38,291 nt of DNA from Bacillota bacterium (GTDB lineage Bacteria > Bacillota > Sulfobacillia > JAJZYS01 > JAJYTV01), in contig JAJYSJ010000022.1 in assembly GCA_021793645.1 (NCBI GenBank), positions 1 through 38,291 on the forward strand, read 5' to 3'. The notes under the pieces were generated by a model. It had not been told where the DNA came from and ran no database searches. It saw nothing but the letters and a program-made list of their open reading frames with translations. Below are positions 31,543 to 38,291 of this stretch, piece by piece. The translations under genes were made by a program, and so were the position numbers. The stretch's first letter is position 1, and each line of letters opens with the position of its first letter.

Positions 31543-31574
31543 TTGTCCACAATTTGTCCACAGTTTGTGGATTA
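31543..31574. promoter_or_regulatory. Cluster of DnaA-box-like sites
   Basis: TTGTCCACA occurs at 31543-31551 and again at 31554-31562, and TGTGGATTA (reverse TAATCCACA) at 31566-31574. The first is the high-GC form of the DnaA box; all three match TTRTCCACA in eight or nine positions. The two direct copies are 11 bp apart, about one helical turn. They fill the 62-bp gap between yabQ and the HTH gene. Confidence 0.6.
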
Positions 31575-31584
31575 TTTGTCCTCG

Positions 31585-31896
31585 CTAGGTTCTACGCCGC
31601 TTGCGGGATTCCTGCCACGGCATACGAAGCAGCCCGAGCAGGGCTAGAGCAAGCCCGCATCCGGCTGCGAACCCCACGAACACGTAGGCACGCAGGTCGC
31701 CCAGCGTGCCAATCAGCAGCGCAGCCCCTCCCGCCACGCTCAAGATAAGCAGCAGCGCCGCTTCAAGCAGCATGCGCCACAGTCTGCGGCGGCCGCCGAG
31801 CAGAGCGATCAGCTTCCAGGCGGGTACGACGAGCATGCCGACGAGAGCAGCGAACAGCATGCGGTCAATCTGCTCCAGAATTGGCAGGTCGATCAT
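31585..31896 (-). CDS. yabQ: Spore cortex protein YabQ
   Basis: This 103-residue polytopic membrane protein has three to four hydrophobic helices (MLFAALVGMLVVPAWKLIAL, MLLEAALLLILSVAGGAALLI, YVFVGFAAGCGLALALLGLL) and a basic tail. Position after yabP and before divIC matches Bacillus, where YabQ is made in the mother cell and needed for cortex formation. It overlaps yabP by 4 bp (ATGA). Confidence 0.78.
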   Translation of the reverse strand: MIDLPILEQIDRMLFAALVGMLVVPAWKLIALLGGRRRLWRMLLEAALLLILSVAGGAALLIGTLGDLRAYVFVGFAAGCGLALALLGLLRMPWQESRKRRRT

Positions 31897-32162
31897 TTGA
31901 GCAGTCTCCGCCAGGCGCCCTTGCGCTTGGTCTCCGCCACGTAGAGCAGCGCACCCACATCGCCGTCCAGGACGAGATCGCCCTGTTCAAGATCCAGGTG
32001 CCGTATGTGCAGGTTCTCGCCACGGACCGTCAGCATGCCGAGGTGGGTAATCAGCACGATCTCGCGATCATCGAACGACTCCACTTTGGCAACGCCGGTC
32101 ATGGAGAGCAGGCTGCGGTCCACGAGCTCCAGGCCGTGGTGCTTCTTGGGCGCGTCTGGCAC
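31893..32162 (-). CDS. yabP: Sporulation protein YabP
   Basis: This 89-residue soluble protein has the YabP/YqfC-like pattern LELVDRSLLSMTGVAKVESF, then DREIVLITHLGMLTVRGENL and HIRHLDLEQGDLVLDG. In Bacillus yabP is a mother-cell sporulation gene transcribed with yabQ. The GTG at 32162 has GGAGGTGG upstream. The minus-strand CATAGCAT near 32185 is a partial match to a sigma-E -10 box, not enough to claim a promoter. Confidence 0.85.
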   Translation of the reverse strand: MPDAPKKHHGLELVDRSLLSMTGVAKVESFDDREIVLITHLGMLTVRGENLHIRHLDLEQGDLVLDGDVGALLYVAETKRKGAWRRLLK

Positions 32163-32296
32163 GCCGCCACCTCCGTTCCCCCCATGCTATGCGGGCGAAG
32201 TGGCCCACGTGCCAAGGAAGGTACGCCGTACGTGAAGGAGAAGATCATCGGCGATGGCGGCCCAGAAGCCGCACGACTGCGACGGGGGAATGGCGT

Positions 32297-32614
32297 ATGA
32301 TTCGGCACCTATTGCTCCTGACGCTGCGCGACGATGTGACGCAAGAGGACCTCGAGGGCATCTCCGCCGGCTTTGATGCCCTGGCCCGTGAGATCCCGGA
32401 AATCGCCGGGCTGCAGCACGGAGCCGCGTTGCAGCTGCCTGGCAGCTCTGCGCAGCCTGCCGACTACGCGGTCGCGCTCGACTTTGAAAACGAGGAGGCC
32501 TTCGCCCGCTACATCGATCATCCAATCCACCGGGAGTTCGTGCGCACGCGTCTCCTGCCGGTGCGCACAGGAGGCATGTCGGCTCAGATCAGGATCCAAG
32601 ACGGACGCTCCTGA
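32297..32614 (+). CDS. Dabb (stress-responsive A/B barrel) domain protein
   Basis: This 105-residue protein has the small dimeric alpha/beta-barrel pattern: MIRHLLLLTLRDDVTQEDLE at the start, the helix LEGISAGFDALAREIPEIAG, and DYAVALDFENEEAFARYIDH before the final strands. Members of the family include stress-induced proteins and some cyclases; the role here is unknown. It opens a two-gene, opposite-strand unit within the yab cluster. Confidence 0.85.
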   Translation: MIRHLLLLTLRDDVTQEDLEGISAGFDALAREIPEIAGLQHGAALQLPGSSAQPADYAVALDFENEEAFARYIDHPIHREFVRTRLLPVRTGGMSAQIRIQDGRS

Positions 32615-32627
32615 AAGGAGTGGCCCC

Positions 32628-33443
32628 TTGCCGGTTGCCCTGGTCGGCCTGGCGATTGCGTCTGCCGGGCTGCACGTTGCCTGGAATGCCGCAGCGCGGG
32701 CGCAGGGCGGACGCCTGCGCTACATGTGGCTGATCATGCTTGGCGGCGGAAGCCTCGGCCTGCTGATCGGGTGGCCTTGGTTTGGCGCCCTCGATCTGGA
32801 GCACCTGTGGCCTTGGCTTTTTGCGACCTGGGTAATCCATGCCCTCTATTTCACCTCGTTGGCGCAGGCCTACCGCAGGGCGGAGCTCGCGTGGGCATAT
32901 ACCCTCTCGCGTTCCCTCGGGGTCCTCTCTACGGCCCTCGTCGCTTCTCTCTCCTTCGGAGAGCACCTCTCCCTGCTCGCCTGGTGCGGCATCGCGCTGG
33001 TCATCCTCGGCAGCCTCCTCGCCAGCGGCGGCGCCGGCCGGCCGCAGGCGCTTTGGCGCGTCGCTCTGATCGGCCTCCTGATCGCCGCCTACAGCGTGGT
33101 CGACAGCCACGCAGTGCGGATCGCACCTCCAGTTGCCTACATCGCCCTGCTATACCTTGGCTCCGGCGTGCTCGTCGCACCCTTCGCCCTGCGGGAGTCC
33201 GCCGCTCCTGGCGACGCACGGGCCCTTCTCTTCGGCGGGCTCAGTCTAGCCTCGTACCTGCTGATGCTGTTCGCCTACCGCTCTGGACCCGTCGCCCCAC
33301 TGCTCGCCGTGCGCCAGGCTGCTCCCTTGCTGGCGGCGCTCGGCGGCTACCTCTTCCTGCGAGAGATGCCAAGCCGTGTCCTGATCGCTGGGACGCTCCT
33401 GATCGTGCTCGGTGCGGCGCTGTTCACACTCGCGCCCGCGTAA
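32628..33443 (+). CDS. EamA/DMT-superfamily transporter
   Basis: This 271-residue membrane protein has about ten transmembrane helices in two repeated EamA halves (ALVGLAIASAGLHVAWN..., then ALIGLLIAAYSVVDSH...), each with the drug/metabolite exporter pattern, including YRRAELAWAYTLSRS and YRSGPVAPLLAVRQ at the end of each half. It likely exports a small metabolite or amino acid. The TTG at 32628 has AAAGGAG; 13 bp separate it from the Dabb gene. Confidence 0.9.
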   Translation: MPVALVGLAIASAGLHVAWNAAARAQGGRLRYMWLIMLGGGSLGLLIGWPWFGALDLEHLWPWLFATWVIHALYFTSLAQAYRRAELAWAYTLSRSLGVLSTALVASLSFGEHLSLLAWCGIALVILGSLLASGGAGRPQALWRVALIGLLIAAYSVVDSHAVRIAPPVAYIALLYLGSGVLVAPFALRESAAPGDARALLFGGLSLASYLLMLFAYRSGPVAPLLAVRQAAPLLAALGGYLFLREMPSRVLIAGTLLIVLGAALFTLAPA

Positions 33444-33468
33444 GAGGCAAGGCAGCTGTGCGCGCACA

Positions 33469-33517
33469 GAAGACGCCTGCACATTCCGCATCCGCGGAAT
33501 CCTGCGCAGGCGTCTTC
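33469..33517. terminator. Long hairpin between convergent genes
   Basis: GAAGACGCCTGC (33469-33480) pairs with GCAGGCGTCTTC (33506-33517), and inside it ATTCCGC (33483-33489) pairs with GCGGAAT (33494-33500). It lies between the EamA and GH18 genes, whose ends face each other. T-tracts are short. Confidence 0.7.
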
Positions 33518-33521
33518 CGTG

Positions 33522-34586
33522 TCAGAGGATCCTGTGGCGCAGCTGGGTCCAGACATCCGGCGATTCGTAGCCGAGGCGCCAGATTGCGATCCCCCCGATG
33601 TGCGCCTTCCTGGCGACGGCTAGCTTTCCCGTGAAGGACCGCTGGTCTTCATACCAGACGTCGTGGGAGCCGTTGTCGACGTAACGGAAGTGATACTCCT
33701 GCGACGCCGCGTCCCAGGTCGGCTGGATGCCATACTTCTTGAGGAGCGCCTGGGCCTGCAGGGTGGAGACGGTCGTCGTCGCTCCCCCCTTGGTCCAGTC
33801 GTATCCGTAGGCCGCGATGCCGAGATAGATCCGCTGCTTGGGGATGTAGCGCAGGGCGAACTGCAGGTTCTTCTGTACCCAGGGCAGCGGCGCAACCGAT
33901 CCGGGAGGCCCCCCGGAGTAGTGGTGGTCGTAGGCCATGATCACGACGGAGTCGGTGACGTGGCCCAGTGCCGGGTAGTCGTAGGGATGGGTGATGTCCA
34001 TCGTCACGCCGACCTTGGGGAAGACCGCGACCCCGAGGCCCTTCCCCATCGCGTGCAGTTCCTTCCCGAGGCTGTTGAGGAAGGTCGACAAGTCGTCCCG
34101 CGAGTAGGGCGCGAGCAGTTCGAAGTCGATGAAGGCTCCGTCGTAGTTGTGCTTGCGCACGAGGTCGACGATTGTCTTTGTCATCGCAGCACGCGTCGGC
34201 GTGGAGTACATCGGGTTCTGGCCCGCGTTTCCGATCAGCGGCCAGATCCGGATCTTCTTCTGGTGCGCGAAGGTGACGACATGCTGGTCGGTGTTGTCGG
34301 TCGTCAGGCTCCCGCCGGCGTCGATGCGGTACCAGTAGGGACTGACTATCTGCATCTGCGTCGCATGCGCCTGAAGAGACGGCCAGGAGCCGGGATCCGA
34401 CCCGCCGCCGTTTTCATAGAATCCCATCACCATCGGCCGCCAGAAGAGATGCCATGATTGCCGCGGCAGTCCATTGCTTGCGCTCGGCGCCCGGGTGCTG
34501 CGAACCGAGACCCCGATCACGATCAGAAGAAGTAGCGCCGCGCCGCCAATGATCTGGTAGCGCCAGCGCTCGAACAGTTCGCGCAT
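33522..34586 (-). CDS. Membrane-anchored GH18 glycoside hydrolase
   Basis: The 354-residue protein has an N-terminal membrane anchor (about residues 10-28), then a family 18 domain. The catalytic motif D-G-x-x-x-D-x-E appears as DGAFIDFE near residue 155, with VVIMAYDHHYSGGPPG and the terminal IAIWRLGYESPDVW also characteristic. The closest relatives I know are YaaH/YdhD/SleL-type peptidoglycan N-acetylglucosaminidases linked to spore germination, but it has no LysM domain. Good GGGGAGG site. It sits between yabP and rqcP, a place not used in Bacillus. Confidence 0.88.
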   Translation of the reverse strand: MRELFERWRYQIIGGAALLLLIVIGVSVRSTRAPSASNGLPRQSWHLFWRPMVMGFYENGGGSDPGSWPSLQAHATQMQIVSPYWYRIDAGGSLTTDNTDQHVVTFAHQKKIRIWPLIGNAGQNPMYSTPTRAAMTKTIVDLVRKHNYDGAFIDFELLAPYSRDDLSTFLNSLGKELHAMGKGLGVAVFPKVGVTMDITHPYDYPALGHVTDSVVIMAYDHHYSGGPPGSVAPLPWVQKNLQFALRYIPKQRIYLGIAAYGYDWTKGGATTTVSTLQAQALLKKYGIQPTWDAASQEYHFRYVDNGSHDVWYEDQRSFTGKLAVARKAHIGGIAIWRLGYESPDVWTQLRHRIL

Positions 34587-34629
34587 GGCGAGCCTCCCCC
34601 TCGAGTAGGCTCAGCCTTTGCGCCTCGAT

Positions 34630-34902
34630 TCATGCCTTCTCTGGCGCGGCCTTCTCTTGCTGCGAGAGGACTTCGTAGAGCTCCTTCGCGCCCTGTGCCG
34701 AGGCGTGTTCCGGCGTTGCGAGTACCCGGACGCGGGTGATCCTGCCGCCCAGGTCAATCTCCAGAAGATCGCCGACGCGCACGTCGCTAGCGGGTTTCGC
34801 AGGCTTTCCACCGATGCTGACGCGTCCGGCCTCCGCCGCATCATGCGCGAGCGTGCGCCGTTTGACGAGCCGGGATATCTTCAGCCACTTGTCGAGCCGC
34901 AT
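34630..34902 (-). CDS. rqcP: S4-domain protein RqcP (YabO/Hsp15 type)
   Basis: This 90-residue protein consists of an S4 RNA-binding domain (MRLDKWLKISRLVKRRTLAH, then EAGRVSIGGKPAKPASDVRVGDLL) and a short tail. In Bacillus RqcP stabilises P-site tRNA on stalled 50S subunits and cooperates with RqcH in alanine tailing. ATG 34902. It follows HU after a strong hairpin. Confidence 0.92.
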   Translation of the reverse strand: MRLDKWLKISRLVKRRTLAHDAAEAGRVSIGGKPAKPASDVRVGDLLEIDLGGRITRVRVLATPEHASAQGAKELYEVLSQQEKAAPEKA

Positions 34903-34924
34903 CGCTTGCCCCCACCAACGCAAA

Positions 34925-34948
34925 GGGGGCCGGGAATTCCCGGCCCCC
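34925..34948 (-). terminator. Terminator or attenuator between HU and rqcP
   Basis: GGGGGCCGGGAA (34925-34936) is immediately followed by its perfect complement (34937-34948), with TTT next on the minus strand. It lies 14 bp beyond the HU stop and should reduce read-through from HU into rqcP. Confidence 0.75.
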
Positions 34949-34961
34949 ACTTGCCCTGAGA

Positions 34962-35237
34962 TTACTTCGCGACGGAGTCCTTGAGCTGCTTACCCGCCTT
35001 GAAGGCCGGAACCCGGCTTGCCGGGATGCTGATCTCCTTCTTGGTCTGCGGGTTCAGGCCCTTGCGCGCAGCGCGCGAACGAACCTCGAAGGTACCGAAA
35101 CCAACCAGCGAAACCTTGTCCCCGCCCTTGAGGGCTTCTTCGACCGAGTCAACGAACGCGGTGACTGCCTTCTCAGCGTCTTTCTTGCTGAGTCCCGCAC
35201 GGTCGGCTACCTTCGCGACCAGTTCGGTCTTGTTCGT
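34962..35237 (-). CDS. hup: DNA-binding protein HU, apparent ACG start
   Basis: This HU-family histone-like protein has all hallmarks: [20 protein letters not shown], then [20 protein letters not shown], and [19 protein letters not shown]. The native N-terminus (M-N-K-T-E-L) falls on ACG at 35235-35237, 7 nt after the GAGGGAGG Shine-Dalgarno; that gives 91 residues, the usual HU length. The only conventional in-frame start is TTG at 35282, 45 nt upstream of this point, which would add 15 unusual residues and lacks a good site. Either ACG is used, the TTG is used, or the base is miscalled for ATG. Confidence 0.93.
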   Translation of the reverse strand, partial: TNKTELVAKVADRAGLSKKDAEKAVTAFVDSVEEALKGGDKVSLVGFGTFEVRSRAARKGLNPQTKKEISIPASRVPAFKAGKQLKDSVAK

Positions 35238-35314
35238 AGGTACCCCTCCCTCTGCCGATTGTCGACGCCTAGGATTCGGCAATCTGGCCAGCTTTCCTGC
35301 TGGGTTAGGCTTCT

Positions 35315-36463
35315 TTAGGCCATTTTTGCCTCATTCCAGGCAGTCTGGACGTCGTTTCGCGTCGCTTCCGATAGTTTCCTGCCGAGAAGTGCCTCTGCGC
35401 TCGCGCATTTGCGGCGAAGCCGTTCAAGTTCCGCACGCGTCTGAGCCTCGAGATCCTCTCCCTGTGCGATCCTCTCCGCAAGCACAGCGCTGAAGCCGCC
35501 CTCGGAAATGTCCGTGACGCCTGCCCGCAGCAAGCGCTGTACCGCCTTTTGCAGTGCGGCCAGCGAGGAAAGAGAACGCGGGATGCCGGAGAGCTCGCTT
35601 TCGCGGCGTAAGCCTTCTTCCGCCTTCAGCTCCTCCCAACGCGGCAGAACCGCTTCGGCGGTCGCATAATGCTCGGCGCCGAAGACGTGGGGGTGCCTGC
35701 GCCGCAGCTTTCGGCGCAATGCCTCCGCGACCGCACCAGCGTCGTACGTGCCCTCCTCCTGGCCGAGTTCGGCGTGAAATAGTACTTGTAGGAACAAGTC
35801 TCCCAATTCTTCCACTGTTTCATGCAGGCTTCCATCCTGCAGCGCGTCGTACGCCTCGGATGCCTCCTCCAGCAGATACGGCAACAGGGAGCCGTGGGTC
35901 TGCTGGCGGTCCCAGGGACAGCCTCCCGGCGCCCGCAGGCGTGCCATAATGGTCTGCGCGCCCACAAAGCATAGCGCCGCGTCGCCGCCGAGCGGCGGCA
36001 CGTAGAGGAAGCCACGATCAGAGCGCCTCTTCGCCAGTTCGAGCACGGGACCCTCGGCCCGCTCGGCGCCTTCGATCAGGATGCCGTGCGGTGCTTCCTC
36101 CAGCGGACTCGGCAGCTTGTCCCCGGAAGGGCCGTAGATCAGCACCGCCTGTGCCGCCGGCCAGGGCTGCGGCGCGTCCGCCGGTCTGCTGAGGGTGCCT
36201 TGCGGAAGGCCCAGCGCGACGGTCAGGGGTGCAGCCCACATGACCGTCGCACCCGCTTCGAGCGCCCGCCAAAGCCAGGGATCCGATGGCTCAGGGCCAC
36301 CGAACAGCAGCAGCACATCGTCGTTCCCGCCACCCCGAGGGAAACCCTCGTGCACGCCATCTGTGCCATCGAGCGTGCCCGCGACGCCGGGCCCGCAGTA
36401 GATCCTCTCACCGCCCGTCAGGGTCCTCGGCAGGCCGCCCGCACCGACGCCGATCACCAGCAA
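35315..36463 (-). CDS. mazG: MazG-family protein with reduced methylase domain (YabN-like)
   Basis: This 382-residue protein has a C-terminal MazG nucleotide pyrophosphohydrolase domain (about 205-380): [30 protein letters not shown] and [16 protein letters not shown] provide the E-x-x-E and E-x-x-D metal ligands. The first 190 residues begin VIGVGAGG and occupy the place of the tetrapyrrole-methylase domain of Bacillus YabN, but are shorter and retain few other motifs. It probably removes pyrophosphate from damaged NTPs. Its Shine-Dalgarno (AGGAGGTGA) is formed by the last codons of the flippase gene, so the genes are tightly coupled; TTG start. Confidence 0.9.
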   Translation of the reverse strand: MLVIGVGAGGLPRTLTGGERIYCGPGVAGTLDGTDGVHEGFPRGGGNDDVLLLFGGPEPSDPWLWRALEAGATVMWAAPLTVALGLPQGTLSRPADAPQPWPAAQAVLIYGPSGDKLPSPLEEAPHGILIEGAERAEGPVLELAKRRSDRGFLYVPPLGGDAALCFVGAQTIMARLRAPGGCPWDRQQTHGSLLPYLLEEASEAYDALQDGSLHETVEELGDLFLQVLFHAELGQEEGTYDAGAVAEALRRKLRRRHPHVFGAEHYATAEAVLPRWEELKAEEGLRRESELSGIPRSLSSLAALQKAVQRLLRAGVTDISEGGFSAVLAERIAQGEDLEAQTRAELERLRRKCASAEALLGRKLSEATRNDVQTAWNEAKMA

Positions 36464-36468
36464 CCCGT

Positions 36469-38013
36469 TCACCTCCTGAGCAGCCCTAGCCACTCCAGAC
36501 CGCGCCGTAGGCGTGGACCGACCATTGGGATGTCTTCCAGGTCCGAACCTCGCAGACCTCCCGCTACGATCAGGCCCGCGAAGTATGCCGCAAGGCCGAC
36601 CACAACGGCCAGCACCGCCCGGATGCGCGATGCGCCAAGCGGAAGCGCCGCAAGCACCGCTGCCATCAGCAGGGTTGCAACGATGGGGCGCGCGATCTGC
36701 TCCTTGAGAGAGAAGACGCGTCCGAGTCTGCGCAGCGCTCCGACATTCAGCAGCGCCCAGACAAAGTACGCGCCAACCGTCGCGAGGCCGGCTCCCGTTA
36801 CACCGATCTGGCCCACGAGCAACCAGGTGAGCCCGATCTTGCAGAGCACCGCGTACCCTAGGTTGCGCAGCGGCAGCCACGTTTCTCCGGCGCCCTGCAG
36901 CCCTGCGGAGGAGACCTGCGCCAGCGCGAAGAAGAGGACGCTCGGCGCAAGCGCCTGTACGATCGAGCCGGCGGACGCACTGTCGAAGAGCGCACGTGTC
37001 AGCGGAGTCGCCAGGATGTAGAGGCCAACAGCGGCCGGCAGCGTCCAGAGGATCGTCGCACGCAGCGCGTCGCGCATGGCCTTCGCGGCGCCTGCACGGT
37101 TGCCGCTCGAAGCGTACGCGGCGACCGACGGCACGAGCGCGACGGCGATCGCTCCCGAGATGATGCCGGGCAGTGCGACGAGCGGCATGCCATACCCGGA
37201 GAGTTCCCCGTAGAGACCGGTGCGCGTGCTCTCGCCAAGTCCCAGTGCCGCGAGGCGCGCCGGCACCAGCACGAGGTCGACAAGCTGCATCAGCGGGACG
37301 CCGAGGCCCGCGACGGTGATCGGCACCGCCAGCACCAGCAGCGTCCGAAGAAGAGGCTTGAGTGACGAGGGATTGCCGCCCGTGCGCGGCAGCCGTACGG
37401 TGCGTCGCACCGCGAACAGTGCCAGGAGCCCCGCGAGCGCGCCGAAGCTGGCGCCCGATGCCGCACCGGCTGCCTGCGCCGCGATACCCTGGGGCCGCAG
37501 GAGCACGACGAGTGCGATGAGCGCTCCGACGCGCACGACCTGTTCCACGACCTGAGAAAGCGCCGTCGGCCACATGATCTGATAGCCCTGGTAGAAGCCG
37601 CGGAGCGCCGACATGCCCGCCACGAGGAGCACGGCCGGCGCGACCGCCGCGATGGAGAGGGCCGCTCGCGCGTCACGCGTGACGTGCTGCGCAAGCCACG
37701 GCGACATGAAGTACAGGGTGATGCCTCCGAGCAGGCCGAGGCCAGAGAGCAGGACGAGCGATACTGTGAGCACACGGCGCGCCTCTTTGTGTGCACCGCG
37801 CGCAGCCGCGTCTGCAACCATCTTCGAGATCGCCACGGGCAGGCCCCCCGTCGAAACGGCGAGCGTCGCGGCGTAGATCGGATACGCCATGTGGTAGAGC
37901 CCTACGCCTTCCGGCCCCAGGAGGCTGGGAAGCAGCAGGCGGTACAGTCCCAGAAGGCGGCTCAGCAGCCCGCCCAGTGCGAGCAGGGTCGCTCCTTGCA
38001 GAAAGCCGCCCAC
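36469..38013 (-). CDS. spoVB: SpoVB/MurJ-type polysaccharide flippase
   Basis: The 514-residue membrane protein has about 14 hydrophobic segments of the MOP exporter superfamily (FLQGATLLALGGLLSRLLGL, GVGLYHMAYPIYAATLAVST, SALRGFYQGYQIMWPTALSQ). SpoVB and related proteins move lipid-linked peptidoglycan precursors across the membrane, here probably for spore cortex. The GTG at 38013 is placed by GGGAGG 6 nt upstream; the open frame extends to 38070. First gene of the cluster seen in the window; no spoVT is visible upstream. Confidence 0.93.
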   Translation of the reverse strand: MGGFLQGATLLALGGLLSRLLGLYRLLLPSLLGPEGVGLYHMAYPIYAATLAVSTGGLPVAISKMVADAAARGAHKEARRVLTVSLVLLSGLGLLGGITLYFMSPWLAQHVTRDARAALSIAAVAPAVLLVAGMSALRGFYQGYQIMWPTALSQVVEQVVRVGALIALVVLLRPQGIAAQAAGAASGASFGALAGLLALFAVRRTVRLPRTGGNPSSLKPLLRTLLVLAVPITVAGLGVPLMQLVDLVLVPARLAALGLGESTRTGLYGELSGYGMPLVALPGIISGAIAVALVPSVAAYASSGNRAGAAKAMRDALRATILWTLPAAVGLYILATPLTRALFDSASAGSIVQALAPSVLFFALAQVSSAGLQGAGETWLPLRNLGYAVLCKIGLTWLLVGQIGVTGAGLATVGAYFVWALLNVGALRRLGRVFSLKEQIARPIVATLLMAAVLAALPLGASRIRAVLAVVVGLAAYFAGLIVAGGLRGSDLEDIPMVGPRLRRGLEWLGLLRR

Positions 38014-38156
38014 ATGATCCCTCCCTCTGCCCATTGCATGCGGAAGGCCGCGCGATATGCGCCGCCGCACCGCGGGGGATCCGCCAGGACCAGTGGGACG
38101 GTCGTCGCCCGGCCGATGCAGCGAAGTAGCTCTTGGATCACAGGCTGCCTCCCCAC

Positions 38157-38291
38157 AGTGCCTTGAGCGAAGCGTACACTTCGCAGACCTGCCCGCACTG
38201 TGGCCACCTTAGCAGGGTGGCGGGAAGAACCTACCGCTGTCGGTCGTGCGGATACAAAGCACACCGCGATGCGGTAGGATCCGTGAACATC
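38157..38291 (+). pseudogene. TnpB (IS605/IS1341 family) zinc-ribbon fragment, runs off edge
   Basis: The plus-strand frame has SEAYTSQTCPHCGHLSRVAG, then RTYRCRSCGYKAHRDAVGSV and NI at the window end. The two C-x-x-C pairs of the OrfB zinc ribbon and the third catalytic aspartate (H-R-D-A-x-G-S-V-N-I) are present. The RuvC core that should precede it is absent: a TAG closes the frame at 38126-38128. So this is a 3' remnant, or a gene with a frameshift just before the ribbon. Confidence 0.7.

Noticed and set aside
32178-32200. Sigma-E promoter for yabP
   Set aside because: CATAGCAT matches the -10 partly, but no -35 element lies at the right distance.

Overview
The window is GC-rich DNA that most likely comes from an endospore-forming member of the Bacillota. 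The best evidence is the right-hand block (30.4-38.0 kb). It holds, all on the minus strand, spoVB/murJ-type flippase, mazG, HU, rqcP (yabO), yabP, yabQ, a small HTH gene, divIC and an S1-domain gene (yabR-like), which is the sporulation/division/ribosome-quality-control cluster known from Bacillus and clostridia. Shine-Dalgarno sites are strong (AGGAGG, GGGAGG) and TTG/GTG starts are common, as in that phylum. I cannot name the genus.

Layout. 0-2.4 kb: a frameshifted lipoprotein gene, a tandem GNAT acetyltransferase and a Tn3-type transposase remnant. 2.4-2.7 kb: a tRNA operon (fMet, Met, Lys, minus strand) with a clear promoter and terminator. 2.7-11.9 kb: metabolic and signalling genes (nucleoside hydrolase, ADP-ribosylglycohydrolase, carbon-nitrogen hydrolase, CPBP membrane protease, GAF-GAF-GGAEF-EAL-CZB protein, acetamidase/formamidase, SDR) with one TetR remnant. 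11.9-13.0 kb: an RND transporter remnant, then RNase HI.

13.0-19.5 kb is a patchwork island. It holds two related tyrosine-integrase C-terminal stubs, an AbrB/RelE-like toxin-antitoxin pair, a small membrane protein, an IS1595-type transposase, a partial copy of a tRNA-Leu 3' end, a string of truncated genes (beta-propeller, GntR, ABC ATPase), a PIN toxin with an excisionase-like HTH partner, and the intact tRNA-Leu(UAA). The repeated tRNA 3' end beside an integrase stub marks this as an integration hot spot.

19.6-30.3 kb is ordinary chromosome: aldo/keto reductase, S9 peptidase, homoserine dehydrogenase, an ornithine-cyclodeaminase-family / alpha-beta hydrolase / small membrane protein operon, an acyl-ACP-reductase-like (COG5322) gene with a palindromic operator, a chemoreceptor with a flagellar-sigma promoter, and a cupin. 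30.4-38.0 kb is the yab cluster, interrupted by a GH18 gene and by an opposite-strand Dabb-EamA pair. A TnpB zinc-ribbon fragment runs off the right edge.

No complete, clearly undescribed multi-gene system stands out. The most interesting items are the excisionase-like HTH/PIN pair with a CxxC insertion, the sigma-like HTH gene with a cluster of DnaA-box-like sites just before divIC, the ACG start position of HU, and the operator in front of the acyl-ACP-reductase-like gene. Functions were assigned from recognised motifs and context, without database searches. Several frameshifts could be sequencing errors rather than real decay.
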